38,017 nt of DNA from JADKIH01 sp049363815 (GTDB lineage Bacteria; Bacteroidota; Bacteroidia; AKYH767-A; 2013-40CM-41-45), in assembly GCA_049363815.1 (NCBI GenBank), contig JBMQEM010000004.1, forward strand, positions 1 to 38,017, read 5' to 3'. A model generated the notes under the pieces. The model saw only the letters and a program-made list of their open reading frames with translations, was not told the DNA's origin and ran no database searches. Position numbers and translations under genes: made by a program. Shown in pieces: positions 9,201-19,500 of the stretch (position 1 is its first letter; each line of letters opens with the position of its first letter).

Positions 9201-10016
9201 GGCGCAACTGACAGAACTTTTAATCTATACAATTCATCCGGCATCCTGCTTCAGTCAAAAACCGTTAATGTTCCAAACGGACAAAGTCGTGTTGACCTTA
9301 ATTTCGATATTCAGTCACCGGGAAATTATCAGTTAGGAGTAGCTGCAGGAAGTGTTCTATACAGAAACATCACCGGTGCAAGTTATCCGTATACGATCGG
9401 TGGACTGGTTTCAATTACATCAAGTAATTCCACTTCAAATCCTGCTATCTATTATTACTACTGCTATGACTGGGAAGTTCAGGAGTTGCCTTGTTCAAGT
9501 GCACCTGCAACAGTTGAAGTATTGGTCGGAAGCGCGATCAGTGATTTTACCTATTCAGCAACCGGTCTTGATGTAGCATTTACAAACACAGCGGTTGGAA
9601 ACGTAATAGTATATTCATGGGCCTTTGGTGATGGTAATACATCAAATGCAGCTAACCCGAATTACAGCTATACTGCAGATGGAACATATACAGTTTCATT
9701 ACACATAGAAACATCGGATGGTTGTTCAGCTGATTATTCGGAAGTGATTACAGTAACATCTATTGGCATTGAAGAAATGACAGACAATTCTGTTACGATC
9801 AACTCAGCTAACAATCTGCTCACTGTGAAATTTGATCACCCTGCCCAGGATGCAACTATTAAAGTGGTAGATGCACTGGGTCAGATCCTGATCAGCGAAA
9901 CATTCAACAAAGGAACAACATTCACCCGTACTCTGGATATTGCAACTTCATTTGTGATCGTTTCAGTTCAGGAAAGTGAAAAAGTGTTAACGAAAAAAGT
10001 AATTGTAACGCCGTAA
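6264..10016 (+). CDS. Secreted M36 (fungalysin-type) metallopeptidase with PA, PKD and T9SS domains
   Basis: This 1250-residue extracellular zinc endopeptidase is predicted to degrade protein outside the cell. Order of parts: signal peptide (1-22), FTP-type propeptide (about 30-200), and M36 catalytic region. The zinc motif is HEYGH (His581, Glu582, His585) and the third ligand is Glu609 in GEGWSDW. A protease-associated (PA) domain (about 430-560, with RGTCNFVEK) is inserted before the zinc motif. Two PKD domains follow (about 790-875 with WDFGDG, and about 1090-1170 with WAFGDG). A galactose-binding-like segment lies between them. The C-terminal ~75 residues (DALGQ...KKVIV) look like a T9SS type A sorting domain without the usual YPNP start. 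It is preceded by a possible promoter at 6156 and followed by a strong terminator, so it is probably monocistronic. Confidence 0.93.
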   Translation: MFKKLSAASFVMLFLAMRLFAGGTANQNSDKAVYGKIVADYLKLNQSTLNLTDEDLANWHLSDLTISEKTGSAYAYVQQTVDGVKIFNAVSSVCIRNGKVVSFAKRIYPDANGITNSVRPSVTQLEGIRKAAQHLNLSFQSDPEMIANDKSKNKSTFTSGGISRDNITVELVLQPVNNKLRLAWNVNVHLTDGSHWWNVRIDAMNGNYITKNDWTVSCEFGESQSAAPVQPSGQVVPFRNAAATTTTSTSLIGSYRVFPFPLEGPSFGPSVLLPDPSDPTASPFGWHDVNGVAGAEYTITRGNNVYAYDDIADQDAPGSSPDGTSLLDFDFPANLLLAPSTYTDAANVNLFYVNNMIHDYLYHYGFDEASGNFQAFNYSGNGSGNDHVEAEAQDGGGTNNANFSTPDDGQNGRMQMYLWSGVIQSTLVINSPGGIAGSYNVVGAGFGPSINSPITQDIVLVDDGASPNTDACEPLINGSSISGKIALLDRGTCNFVEKVLQAQNENAVAVIVINNDPSSPFSMGDNGNGSSVTIPSVMISQADGNIIRAALGGSTVNGTLNPAPSSAVQIDGSFDNGIVTHEYGHGVSNRLTGGPNNSNCLNNGEQAGEGWSDWLALMFTQKDGDAGTDARGVGTFALGEPTNGPGIRRYPYSTDMAINPETYGFLAASSEVHNVGEVWCTVIWDLNWALVDQDGFDADWINGTSGNNIAMALVIEGMKLQPCGPGFLDSRDAILQADDNLYGGIHKCLIWDVFARRGMGFNANQGSPNTAGDETEDFSIPPFCQIPVAPPVAEFTSDVTTTCFGSVRFTDQSTDIPQQWLWDFGDGQTSTLQNPTHVYTSAGTFTVTLTVTNTLGSDAITKTSYITVTIDPAPVVTGTTALCTAGSTTLTATVTSGNQAEWYDASNNLVSASLVFSTPILSTNTTYTVRQVTPTALQNVGPASPAIGAGGYHNTSFEGKELFTTFAPMRLKSVLVDANGATDRTFNLYNSSGILLQSKTVNVPNGQSRVDLNFDIQSPGNYQLGVAAGSVLYRNITGASYPYTIGGLVSITSSNSTSNPAIYYYYCYDWEVQELPCSSAPATVEVLVGSAISDFTYSATGLDVAFTNTAVGNVIVYSWAFGDGNTSNAANPNYSYTADGTYTVSLHIETSDGCSADYSEVITVTSIGIEEMTDNSVTINSANNLLTVKFDHPAQDATIKVVDALGQILISETFNKGTTFTRTLDIATSFVIVSVQESEKVLTKKVIVTP

Positions 10017-10043
10017 ACAACTTCATTTTACCGGATGAAAATG

Positions 10044-10076
10044 AAAAAGGCCGTTCCCCAAAGGGGCGGCCTTTTT
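10044..10076 (+). terminator. Intrinsic terminator after the M36 gene
   Basis: AAAAAGGCCG-TT-CCCC pairs with GGGG-CGGCCTTTTT around an AAA loop, ending in T5. It is the strongest hairpin in this part of the window and lies 27 nt after the stop codon. Confidence 0.9.
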
Positions 10077-10136
10077 CATTTGCCGTGATTGAAATCGGGA
10101 ACAGAAAAAGTTAGTACATTTATCAAAAATTAATTT

Positions 10137-12011
10137 GTGGCAAAAATTATTCTTCTCTTCGTACTTTCATTCGTGACATTTTCTGCCTGCACGAATCCAA
10201 AAAATAAAAACATGGAAACTCAAGAACTGATAGTGAAAAAAGATCCGCATTCATATGCCAGGGCAAATGAATCGAAGGTTACACATCTGAACCTGAACTT
10301 AACAGTTGATTTTGAAAAAAAGATCCTGCACGGGAAAGCTGTATTAACGATACAGTCAGAAGCAGGAGCCAATCAGATCCATCTCGATACGAAAGACCTG
10401 AACATAGAAAAAGTCACGTCCGGTAATTCAGATGCACCGGCAAAGTTCACATTCGGAAAAGAGGAAAAATATTTAGGAAAGGAGCTGATCATCGATATTG
10501 ACTCAGGTACTAAATTTATCACTATTCATTACGCTACTTCTCCTGATGCAGCAGCATTGCAGTGGTTATCGCCGCAGCAGACAGCAGGAAAGAAGCAGCC
10601 GTTCTTATTCACACAATCACAGGCAATTCTTGCACGGACATGGGTACCAATACAGGATAGTCCGGGTATACGCTTTACATATGAGGCCACCGTACAGGTT
10701 CCAAAGCAATTGATGGCAGCAATGAGTGCTGAAAATCCTCAACAAAAAAATGATTCCGGGATCTATCATTTTACAATGCCAAAACCGATTCCAGCTTACT
10801 TACTTGCACTTGCAGTAGGTGATTTTGTATTCAAGCCTCTTGATTCGCGTACCGGTGTTTATGCAGAACAGGTAACCATCGACAAAGCTATTCATGAATT
10901 TTCTGATCTGCCACAGATGGTGAATGCTGCAGAAAAATTATATGGAGAGTATGCATGGGGTCGTTATGACCTTATCGTACTTCCGCCTTCGTTTCCATTC
11001 GGAGGCATGGAAAATCCAATGCTGACATTTGCTACACCCACAATTATTGCAGGTGACAGATCACTGACCACCTTGGTTGCGCATGAACTTGCACATTCAT
11101 GGAGCGGCAATCTGGTCACGAATGCTACATGGGATGATTTCTGGATGAATGAAGGCTTTACTGTTTATTTTGAATTGAGGATCATGGAGGCATTGTATGG
11201 AAAAGATTTTTCAGACATGCAGTGTTTACTTGGACTAGAAGACCTGAAAGCAACCATTGAAGAACTTGGCGCCACAAGTGCGGACACTCATTTGAAACTC
11301 AATTTAGCAGGAAGAGATCCCGATGATGGAATGAATGATATTGCATATGAAAAAGGGCACTTTCTATTATTGCTAATCGAAAAAACAATTGGAAGAGATA
11401 AATTCGATGCCTTCCTGAAAAATTATTTTCACAGGCATGCTTTCGGGACGATCACAACAGAGCAATTCATTGAAGAATACAATTCCGAATTGATCAAAGG
11501 AAATACAGAACTTGCACAAAAGATCAATATAGAAGAATGGATCTACAAGCCTGGTTTGCCCGCTAATTGCCCCACTGTCACTTCTGCCAAATTTGATGCG
11601 GTTGCAAAAGAAGCTGAACAATGGATAAATGGCCAAAATGCCGGTCAATTGAAGACTTCCGGATATTCAACGTTCGAATGGCTTAGATTTTTAGCACTAC
11701 TTCCTGAAAAAGTATCATTGGACCGGATGAAGGATCTTGATAGCACATTTCATTTTACAAGTACAGGAAATTCCGAAATACTTTTTGCCTGGCTGGAAAA
11801 AAGCATTTTCAGCAATTATGAACCGGCTTTCCCGACACTCAGGATATTTCTGAATGACGTTGGCAGAAGAAAATTTGTTAAACCTCTTTTTGCTGCTATG
11901 ATCAAAACAGAAAGCGGTAAAAAAATGGCTCAGAGTATTTACTCAACAGCAAGGGAGAATTACCATTCGATCACTCAGATTACAATTGACTCTCTACTGA
12001 GCAAGAACTAA
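10137..12011 (+). CDS. M1-family aminopeptidase, leukotriene A4 hydrolase type, lipoprotein
   Basis: This zinc aminopeptidase trims N-terminal residues from peptides. It has 624 residues, like the LTA4 hydrolase family (about 610). I chose the GTG start at 10137 because it gives a lipoprotein signal peptide with lipobox FSAC (Cys18). The internal ATG at 10212 would remove it. The family motifs are complete: exopeptidase motif GGMEN (289-293), HELAH (His316, Glu317, His320) with third zinc ligand Glu339 in MNEGF, and the transition-state tyrosine at Tyr404 (IAYEKG). The C-terminal ~160 residues form the helical LTA4H-C domain. The lipid anchor places it in the periplasm or outer membrane. A beta-barrel gene follows by 19 nt, so the two may be co-transcribed. 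Confidence 0.94.
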   Translation: MAKIILLFVLSFVTFSACTNPKNKNMETQELIVKKDPHSYARANESKVTHLNLNLTVDFEKKILHGKAVLTIQSEAGANQIHLDTKDLNIEKVTSGNSDAPAKFTFGKEEKYLGKELIIDIDSGTKFITIHYATSPDAAALQWLSPQQTAGKKQPFLFTQSQAILARTWVPIQDSPGIRFTYEATVQVPKQLMAAMSAENPQQKNDSGIYHFTMPKPIPAYLLALAVGDFVFKPLDSRTGVYAEQVTIDKAIHEFSDLPQMVNAAEKLYGEYAWGRYDLIVLPPSFPFGGMENPMLTFATPTIIAGDRSLTTLVAHELAHSWSGNLVTNATWDDFWMNEGFTVYFELRIMEALYGKDFSDMQCLLGLEDLKATIEELGATSADTHLKLNLAGRDPDDGMNDIAYEKGHFLLLLIEKTIGRDKFDAFLKNYFHRHAFGTITTEQFIEEYNSELIKGNTELAQKINIEEWIYKPGLPANCPTVTSAKFDAVAKEAEQWINGQNAGQLKTSGYSTFEWLRFLALLPEKVSLDRMKDLDSTFHFTSTGNSEILFAWLEKSIFSNYEPAFPTLRIFLNDVGRRKFVKPLFAAMIKTESGKKMAQSIYSTARENYHSITQITIDSLLSKN

Positions 12012-12030
12012 AGTAGCACAATAAATAAAA

Positions 12031-12546
12031 ATGAAAAAAATAAAACTTCTGATTGCTTTTGCATTGATTACAACAACTATCAGTGCGCAAGACTACAACA
12101 CCGGACTTGGATTTCGTTTAGGCGGGATCAATTCCGGTTTGACTGTAAAACATTTTACAGGAAGTACTTCTGCCCTTGAAGGAATCCTTGGTTTTGCCAG
12201 GCATTCAATTTCAATAACAGGATTGTATGAAAAACATCAGGCGTTCCCGAATGCAGAAGGACTGAAATGGTTCTATGGACTGGGAGGGCATATAGGATTT
12301 TTTAACAGCGGTTACAGCTACGGATATTACCGGTACTACAAATACAAAGGAAACAAGGTTATTATCTATGACGATGATTATTACAGAAGCACAACATATG
12401 TTGGTGTTGATTTTATAATCGGACTGGAATATAAATTTTCCGGAGCGCCAATTTCTATCGGACTGGATGTAAAACCGCAAATAGATATTGTGCCCGGCTT
12501 TTACGGCTATTTTGATGGAGCCTTGTCTGTCCGTTTTACGCTATAA
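12031..12546 (+). CDS. Small outer-membrane beta-barrel-like protein
   Basis: This 171-residue protein has a clear signal peptide (MKKIKLLIAFALI..., cleavage after ISA/Q at about 19). The rest alternates short amphipathic strands with Gly and aromatic residues and ends SVRFTL with an aromatic near the C-terminus. That matches an eight-stranded outer-membrane barrel. A Tyr-rich segment (about 95-120, GYSYGYYRYYKY) and an acidic DDDYY run probably form an exposed loop. I do not recognise a named family. It sits 19 nt after the M1 aminopeptidase gene and 41 nt before the acetyltransferase gene. Confidence 0.75.
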   Translation: MKKIKLLIAFALITTTISAQDYNTGLGFRLGGINSGLTVKHFTGSTSALEGILGFARHSISITGLYEKHQAFPNAEGLKWFYGLGGHIGFFNSGYSYGYYRYYKYKGNKVIIYDDDYYRSTTYVGVDFIIGLEYKFSGAPISIGLDVKPQIDIVPGFYGYFDGALSVRFTL

Positions 12547-12587
12547 TTTGTTTTCAGAATAAATCATCAAATCCTTACATTTGATTT

Positions 12588-13076
12588 ATGATACAGATCC
12601 GAAAAGCCGGTAAAAATGACTTGCAGGAAATTTTAGATATATATAACGAAGCCGTTCTCAATACGACAGCAACGTTTGACACTACTCCCAGAACCTTTGA
12701 AAAACAAATGGAATGGTTTGAAAACCATAAGGCAAATCATCCTGTCTTTGTTGCTGAAGAAAACAATACAATAGTAGGCTGGGCTTCATTAAGTCCTTAC
12801 AGCGACCGTTGTGCTTATGAAACAACTGTTGAAGTATCCGTTTATATTCATGCCGGACATCGCGGGAAAAAGATCGGCTCTCAGCTTTTGGAAGTGATCA
12901 CTCTGGAAGGCCAGAAAGTAAAGAATCACACTGTGATCTCTCGTATTACCAGTGATAATTTATCCAGCATACACATTCATGAAAAGATTGGATATCGCCA
13001 TGTAGGCACTCTCAAAGAAGTTGGGATCAAATTCGGAAAATTACTGGATGTAGAGATCATGCAATATCTTTATTAG
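12588..13076 (+). CDS. GNAT acetyltransferase, phosphinothricin/methionine-sulfone acetyltransferase type
   Basis: This 162-residue cytoplasmic protein is predicted to transfer an acetyl group from acetyl-CoA to the amine of an amino-acid-like compound. The start MIQIRKAGKNDLQEILDIYN and the N-A-T-F segment (TTATFDTTPRT) are typical of the PAT/YncA branch. The acetyl-CoA binding motif is HRGKKIGSQLL (about 93-103). The HEKIGYRHVGTLKEVG segment near the C-terminus is also characteristic. True substrates of such proteins are often methionine sulfone or sulfoximine, and resistance to phosphinothricin cannot be assumed. A TACATTTG box lies only 4 nt before the ATG, so it is either chance or makes a leaderless transcript. 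Confidence 0.85.
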   Translation: MIQIRKAGKNDLQEILDIYNEAVLNTTATFDTTPRTFEKQMEWFENHKANHPVFVAEENNTIVGWASLSPYSDRCAYETTVEVSVYIHAGHRGKKIGSQLLEVITLEGQKVKNHTVISRITSDNLSSIHIHEKIGYRHVGTLKEVGIKFGKLLDVEIMQYLY

Positions 13077-13093
13077 TGAAGAAAAAATCATTT

Positions 13094-13132
13094 AAAAAAA
13101 AATGGCGATACAATGTATCGCCATTTTTTTTT
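13094..13132. terminator. Bidirectional terminator between convergent genes
   Basis: A perfect 17-bp stem (nine A then TGGCGATA, paired with TATCGCCA then nine T) encloses a five-base loop. It has a U-tract in both directions and serves both the acetyltransferase gene and the DPP III gene, which converge here. Confidence 0.92.
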
Positions 13133-13145
13133 AAATGAAAAGTGA

Positions 13146-15209
13146 TCAGTTCCAGAAAGGCGGAAGGAAATTATATGTCTTTCCATATTCCAGCATTTGT
13201 GTGATAAGGTCCTTTGGATATTCAACCTTAACGTCAACGATCCGGTCACCATTCATAACAGGAATTAATTTTGGCTGAATGAAACCCTGATATGGAGCAA
13301 TGTTCAGCTTGTCATATCTTGCATGCACTTCTGTTAAAAGAGGCTGATCGACGATCACACCGTATGTTTCAACTAATGCTTTTCCGCTTTTGAAATCTCC
13401 TTCAGATTTTATTCTCTGGATCTCACGAAGTAATTGTCCGAATAAAGTTCTAAGTTTCTGATAATCGTTTATAACAAAATATGTTTTTCCGTCACGGGAA
13501 ATTCTCTCAATGACATTATCCTTTTCTCCTTGTTTAAATGCCCAGGCAGAAACAAGTTGACGGTTCCGCATATGTGCCTGCTCAAGATTTTTACCTGGCT
13601 CGATCCTCTGAAGTTGTGTCATCAGGCCATTCAGAATATAATTATCATACTGGGCTTTGCCAACTTCAAGAGAAGGACTAACTCCCATATCAACCAGCTT
13701 CTGGTCCAGTGTATAATAAAGTCCAACCAGATCAGCTCTTGCTTCTTCCAGAACACCTGCATAATTTTTCAAAGTAATATCTGTTGTTCCGACTCCCCGA
13801 TTGATCTTACCGGATGCATGACCGATCACTTCATGAAGATCAGTATGAAGTTCACCTCCAATAGCAGCATACTTTCTTATTCTCTCTTTCACTTCGTCAG
13901 ACGAACCGAATTCGTCGATCATAGGTGATTTTGATTTGTAGAAATTATATGCTTCCACAATGTTACTGAGTGAAACAGATTTCGAACCATGTTCTTCGCG
14001 GATCCATTCGTTATTTGGCAAATTAATTCCGATCGGAGTCGCCGGAGCTGCATCACCACACTCTGAAATTACGGTAATGACCTTAGCACTGATTCCTGTA
14101 ACATTCTTCTTTTTATGTTCATCCATGATCGGAGAATTATCCTCGAACCATTGCGCTTCGTGAGAAACAGCTGCAATCCGTTTTGTAGCTTCGAAATCTT
14201 TCATTGACACAACAGATTCAAATGCTGCCTTCTTTTGTAAGGCATCCTGATACACTTCAATGAATCCATTAACCGCATCGACAGTTGATATTGTATCTCC
14301 AACCCATGATATACTGTAATTGTCAAAGGCTACAGGATCGCCCGTTTGGTAAAAAGCGATCAGATTATCGATCGTCTTTTTCTGTTGTTCATTTTCCGCA
14401 ACTGTACTTGCTTTTTGCAGCCAGTAAATGATCTTTTCAATTGCCGGACCATACATTCCGCCCAGTTTGTATACCTGCTCGGTAAGCTGGCCATTTACTT
14501 TTACTAACTTAGAATTGAATCCGATCTGAGAACGGTTTTTCGGATCAGCTGCTTTCATCTTTGCATAAAAGTCTTCCACTTCCTTCTGGTTCACTCCTTC
14601 ATAAAAATTATTACTGCTTCCGACGATAACATCTTTCGCAGAAAGGTCTACATCTTTTGCATCGTAGTTCAGGTCATAGAAAATGGTATTCATTCGGGCA
14701 AGAAATTCATCAACAGATTTTCCATTTAGCGGCAACTTTGTCTGATCGCTGTTCTTAACAAGATTTGAAAAATATTCAAAACTGCATGCAGGAATAAATT
14801 TATCAGCAGAATAATGATGGTGATTCCCGTTAGCGAAGAAAAACCGGTTACAATATTCAATAAAGCTGTTCCAGTCCTGACCACTTTTTTCTCCTGTATA
14901 AGTTTCAAGAATTGTTTCCAGTGTCTTTCTCTGTGCAATTCCATAGCGATATTTCTGATCATAGAAAATATCACGGCCTGCTAAACCGGCCTGAGTAAAA
15001 TAATAAGCCAGTTCTTTTTGCTTCAGTGTCAATTTATCGAAGTCGTGAATTTTGTATCTTAAAACCTGGATATCAGCAAATCGATCAGCAATATAATCGA
15101 ATGTTGTATCTTCCATTTGTGCAGTACCGGTTTCGGGAGATTTTTTTCCTGAATTACAGGCAGCAAGTGCAAGTAATGTACCTGCAAGAATCAATTTTGT
15201 TATTTTCAT
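13146..15209 (-). CDS. Dipeptidyl-peptidase III (M49) lipoprotein
   Basis: This zinc exopeptidase removes dipeptides from the N-terminus of short peptides. It has 687 residues. The M49 signature is clear: HEVIGH (His459, Glu460, His464), the six-residue HExxGH form unique to this family, with the third ligand Glu489 in EEARAD. The N-terminus MKITKLILAGTLLALAAC is a lipoprotein signal with Cys18, so unlike the cytosolic eukaryotic enzyme it should sit in the periplasm on a lipid anchor. It is the last gene of a three-gene minus-strand operon, 12 nt after the stop of the amidohydrolase at 15222. The shared operon suggests that the amidohydrolases act on peptide-derived material too, but that is inference. 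Confidence 0.94.
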   Translation of the reverse strand: MKITKLILAGTLLALAACNSGKKSPETGTAQMEDTTFDYIADRFADIQVLRYKIHDFDKLTLKQKELAYYFTQAGLAGRDIFYDQKYRYGIAQRKTLETILETYTGEKSGQDWNSFIEYCNRFFFANGNHHHYSADKFIPACSFEYFSNLVKNSDQTKLPLNGKSVDEFLARMNTIFYDLNYDAKDVDLSAKDVIVGSSNNFYEGVNQKEVEDFYAKMKAADPKNRSQIGFNSKLVKVNGQLTEQVYKLGGMYGPAIEKIIYWLQKASTVAENEQQKKTIDNLIAFYQTGDPVAFDNYSISWVGDTISTVDAVNGFIEVYQDALQKKAAFESVVSMKDFEATKRIAAVSHEAQWFEDNSPIMDEHKKKNVTGISAKVITVISECGDAAPATPIGINLPNNEWIREEHGSKSVSLSNIVEAYNFYKSKSPMIDEFGSSDEVKERIRKYAAIGGELHTDLHEVIGHASGKINRGVGTTDITLKNYAGVLEEARADLVGLYYTLDQKLVDMGVSPSLEVGKAQYDNYILNGLMTQLQRIEPGKNLEQAHMRNRQLVSAWAFKQGEKDNVIERISRDGKTYFVINDYQKLRTLFGQLLREIQRIKSEGDFKSGKALVETYGVIVDQPLLTEVHARYDKLNIAPYQGFIQPKLIPVMNGDRIVDVKVEYPKDLITQMLEYGKTYNFLPPFWN

Positions 15210-15221
15210 CTTGATCGTTTA

Positions 15222-16553
15222 TTATTTCTTAATTCCGTATTTAGTTTTGTAAGTTTGATTCAATTGCTTCTGAAAATTATCAGTACTTATTTCTCTGCCA
15301 TTGATAAAAGCACTTTCTACATGATTGCTTTTCATATCAAGAACATCACCTGAACTAATGATCAGAGTAGCATCTTTTCCGGATTCAAGCGAACCGGTTG
15401 TAGAATCGATTCCTAATATCTTTGCTGCATTCAATGTAATGCTTTTCAATGCATCTTCTTTCGACAGTCCATAAGCAGCAGAAGTTCCGGCGTTGAAAGC
15501 AAGATTCCTTCCTTGCCAAGAGCCATCCATACTAACTGTATAATTTATTCCGGCCGCAGATAAAATCGCAGGTAATTTGTATTGAAGATCCACATCATCA
15601 TCTTCTCTTGGTGGCAGTGAATGCGTTCTTCCCAATACAACAGCTACATTATTTGCCTTTAACAGATCTGTTATCCGGTAAGAATCCCCGCCGCCAACAA
15701 TTACAAGTCTGATCCCGAATTTTTCTGCCAGACTTACTGCCCCAATCATTTCCTTTACATAATCACAATGCACATACAGGGTCTTGGATTTATTAAACAA
15801 TCCCCGCATCGCTTCAAATTTCAGATTCTGGTCAGTAGTCAGTTTTGAATTAGCGCCAAGCATTGATGCCGGTGTTGAAGCGGATGTCAGTGAATATGAT
15901 TTTGCTTCATCGAAATAAAGCTGAAGATCATTTAACTGCTTTTGGATCCTGGTACGTTGAACATCTTCCGGCTCTGCGTTTCCGCTCTTGAAAATATACA
16001 TTCGCGGCCAGTTCAGGTGAATGCCTTCATCCGTCTTATATGCTGCATCTTCCCAGTTCCATGCGTCTAACTGCACTACACTCGACTGACCACTGATCGT
16101 TCCGCCTGAAGGAACGATCTGCGCAAGTAAAACTCCATTTGATCTTACGGTTGGAATAATTCTTGAATCGGAATTATAGGCAATGATACTTCTTACATTA
16201 GGATTCATCTCTCCGACTTCAAAATTATCGACTGTCGACCTGACCATATCAATCTCTGTAAGACCAAGCGTTGAGTTGCATTCTATCAGTCCGGGATAAA
16301 TGTGTTTGCCCTGTGCATCGATCACTTTGTCAAACTTCGATTTATCTAAACGGATTACGGTAGCATCGGCAACAAGCGTCAGCTTTCCGTTTTCAAATCC
16401 GATCGCCGAATTTTCGATCACCTTCCCATTACCAATATGAGCAGTTCCATTCATGATAAGAATTCGCTGCGACTGGGCCTGAACAGGATCAGGCCTTTGT
16501 GCATTTGCCGAAACCGAAAGTGCTGTAAGAAAAATATATATGTATTTTTTCAT
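15222..16553 (-). CDS. Exported amidohydrolase-like protein, metal site degenerate
   Basis: This 443-residue protein of the imidazolonepropionase-like amidohydrolase fold has a signal peptide (MKKYIYIFLTALSVSANA). I use the ATG at 16553, because seven upstream codons starting from a TTG overlap the previous gene. The beta-sandwich strands and the terminal SGKDATLII segment are normal. The metal-binding DxHxH that should follow HIYPGLI reads ECNSTLG (91-97), so both histidines are gone. One later histidine is kept (VHCDY, His262), the next position is a Gly-rich VGGGDSYR, and the late Asp lies in SMDGS. It is probably not a standard binuclear hydrolase. It may be a partner or regulator of the 1008-residue protein encoded 17 nt upstream. 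Confidence 0.85.
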   Translation of the reverse strand: MKKYIYIFLTALSVSANAQRPDPVQAQSQRILIMNGTAHIGNGKVIENSAIGFENGKLTLVADATVIRLDKSKFDKVIDAQGKHIYPGLIECNSTLGLTEIDMVRSTVDNFEVGEMNPNVRSIIAYNSDSRIIPTVRSNGVLLAQIVPSGGTISGQSSVVQLDAWNWEDAAYKTDEGIHLNWPRMYIFKSGNAEPEDVQRTRIQKQLNDLQLYFDEAKSYSLTSASTPASMLGANSKLTTDQNLKFEAMRGLFNKSKTLYVHCDYVKEMIGAVSLAEKFGIRLVIVGGGDSYRITDLLKANNVAVVLGRTHSLPPREDDDVDLQYKLPAILSAAGINYTVSMDGSWQGRNLAFNAGTSAAYGLSKEDALKSITLNAAKILGIDSTTGSLESGKDATLIISSGDVLDMKSNHVESAFINGREISTDNFQKQLNQTYKTKYGIKK

Positions 16554-16570
16554 TTTGTGTTTTTTTAATA

Positions 16571-19500
16571 TCAATGAGGCATTGAAATTTCGTGATCATT
16601 ACAATGTTTCAACTCAAGTGTTTTGAATGATGGCTTCTGTGTTGGCTCACCTTTACTCTTGGCATCTGTCATCTTTTTCATCAGTCTTGCTTTCTCAGAA
16701 ACTATTTCCTTCCGCAGAATCTCATCCTGTTTGATATCGAAATATTTTATTCCGTCAACATATGTCTGCAATGGTTTTGCATAAACAGAAAGCGGATTAT
16801 CATTCCAGACCACCACATCCCCGTCTTTTCCTGCTTTCAAACTACCGGTGCGGTCATCGATATGAAGCATCTTCGCAGGATTCAATGTTACAAACTTAAA
16901 TGCTTCTTCTTCGCTCACTCCACCATACATCACCGCTTTAGCAGCTTCCTGATTCAGGCGACGTGCCATTTCAGCATCGTCAGAATTGTATGAAACATTT
17001 AATCCTACATTATGCATGATCGGACCATTGTAAGGAATTGCTTCATAAACTTCAAACTTATAAGCCCACCAGTCACTGAATGTAGAAGCACCACTAACAC
17101 CGTGAGCTTTCATTTTATCTGCTACCTTATAACCTTCGAGTATGTGCGTAAAAGTATTGACCTTAAAACCGAATGAGTCTGCAACATGCATTAGCATATT
17201 GATCTCGCTCTGAACATAACTATGACATGTAATAAATCGTTTTCCTTTCATGATCTCAACCAATGCATCAAGTTCAAGATCACGACGAACAGGGATTGAG
17301 GAAGTTGTTCCGGTTTTTTTTCCTGAAGTTTGAGAATTCAAATTCATCTTTGCATTGTAAATACTTGCTTTTGTAAAAAAGTCAAGATAAACCTGCTCTA
17401 CTCCCATTCTTGTTTGTGGAAAGCGGATCACCTGCCTATCACCCCAGTTGCTTTGCTTAACATTCTCTCCTAATGCAAATTTGATAAAGCCAGGTGCTCC
17501 TTCGAATTTCATTTTCTCAGGACTTTGTCCCCAGCGAAGTTTGATCAGTTGAGTTTGTCCCCCAATTGCATTTGCACTTCCATGTAACAAATGTGAAGTA
17601 GTTACTCCACCGGCAAGTTGTCTGTAGATCTGGATATCGTCAGCATCCACAACATCACCTATTCTAACTTCCGCAGTATTGGATTGAGTGCCTTCATTCA
17701 CAGCATCAGAAACAGCAATATGTGAATGTTCATCAATGATGCCAGGAGTGACGTGCATATTTGTACCATCAGTAATTTCGCATCCTGCCGGTGCTGAAAT
17801 ATTTGTTCCGATCTGTTTAATCTTTCCATTTTCAATCAGGACATCCGTATTTTTTAAAATACCATCTTGCTCATTGGTCCATACCGTTGCGTTTTTTATC
17901 AGATAGGTTTTGGGCTGTGGTAATTGCTTCCATCCATATGCCATATTCGGAAAATAAACGGGAGCTTTAACAGTATCTTTTTTTGCCGTATCATTTTTTG
18001 AAACAGGAGCAATGAAAGCCGAATCAAATTTCATTGTCCATTTGCCCCAGTCGGCAGAAGGCAATAAGACATTTCCACTCCAGATTGCACCTATGGTTTC
18101 CCCGGTCAGCCTGTAAATTCCCTTTGGCTCTGTCTTTTTTAGTTCAACCTGCATGGTAACAGTCTGGCCTTGTCTGGAAAAAGTAATTTTCGAAGACGTT
18201 GTGTCTTCATAAACAAAAGCTTCATGATTATTTATCTCACCACCGATCTTAATCCGCAAAGGTTTAATATTGCCAATGGTCAGAGAATAATTTCCTCTTA
18301 CATCTTTCAGAGAAGGATCCACTATCTGGTATCGCTTTCCATTGATCCAGTTTTCAAAGATCTGATTGTCTTTATTGGTAAGATTTGCTGAGGTGATAAT
18401 AAAGTTGGCCAGCATATTATTCTTAAGACTTCCGATCTGATCATCAAGTTTCAGCAACTTTGCAGGTGTGTATGTCAAAGCTTTAATAGCATCTTCTTCA
18501 CTAAGACCATTTTCAATCGCCTTCCGGAGATTTTTCCAGAAATCATTTTTGTTTTTCAGATCTGCAAGAGTCAATGCAAAAGGAATTTTCTTTCCGGCAA
18601 TCACACCTGCATTTGAAGGAGCCAGTTCCCAGACCTTCATTTGACGCAATGAAACATTTACTGCTTCATAAGGATCAGAAAAATCATAGCCTTCAGGAAA
18701 ATTCAAAGGTACGATCAGTGCGTTTCCGGTATTATTTATTTCTTCAATCCGTTCGTATTCATCACCACCGCCTTTAATGATATAGTCTACACCAAATTCA
18801 GTTCCGATCTTATCGGCGCGCAATACATTTTGTTTATCACTTACTTCAAATATCTGTGGTAAATTCTTATTCTTATTGAAGGCATCAAGCGAAATATTAT
18901 ATTCTTCCTTGTAACCACCGTTACTGTACCATTCTGCGTCTAAATATGTCTGACGGATCAGTGCAATAGCTCCCATCAATGACGAAGGGTAATCCTGAGT
19001 TGAGCTTCCTTTATGAAAAGAAAAATTAGAAGCAGCCCGGTCTCTGATGATCATTTCGTTTTCCCTTTCATCACCAAGTAAAACAAAGGTTGAAGTTCCT
19101 CTGACTACTCCATCGCGCAAAACACTCATCACCGCTCCGAAGCCAAGCTTCCGTAATTCCTCTGCCTTCTTTGTGTCAGCAATAAAAGTCCGGTAAGCAT
19201 CCACCTCCGCACGTACTGCCTGATTCCAGTTGTAAGCGCCTTTAGTATTCGAGATATACTGAGGAGATCGGTCATTATCCGGATTACGTTTAACTTCAGT
19301 CATGCCATAATCACTGAAGATATCGATCAATGCCGGATAAATATGTTTTCCATTCAGATCAAAGACAACGGCATTTGCAGGAATAGAAATCCCGGCCCCT
19401 GAATTCAGGATCTTTCCATCTTGAATAAGCAATGTTGCACCTGTTACCGAAGTTTTATAATCGATGTGGAGAACAACATTTTTAAATGCATAGATGGTAT

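Noticed and set aside
12588..13076. Herbicide-resistance gene (bar/pat)
   Set aside because: The GNAT branch matches, but chromosomal members generally acetylate methionine sulfone-like compounds, so resistance cannot be claimed.
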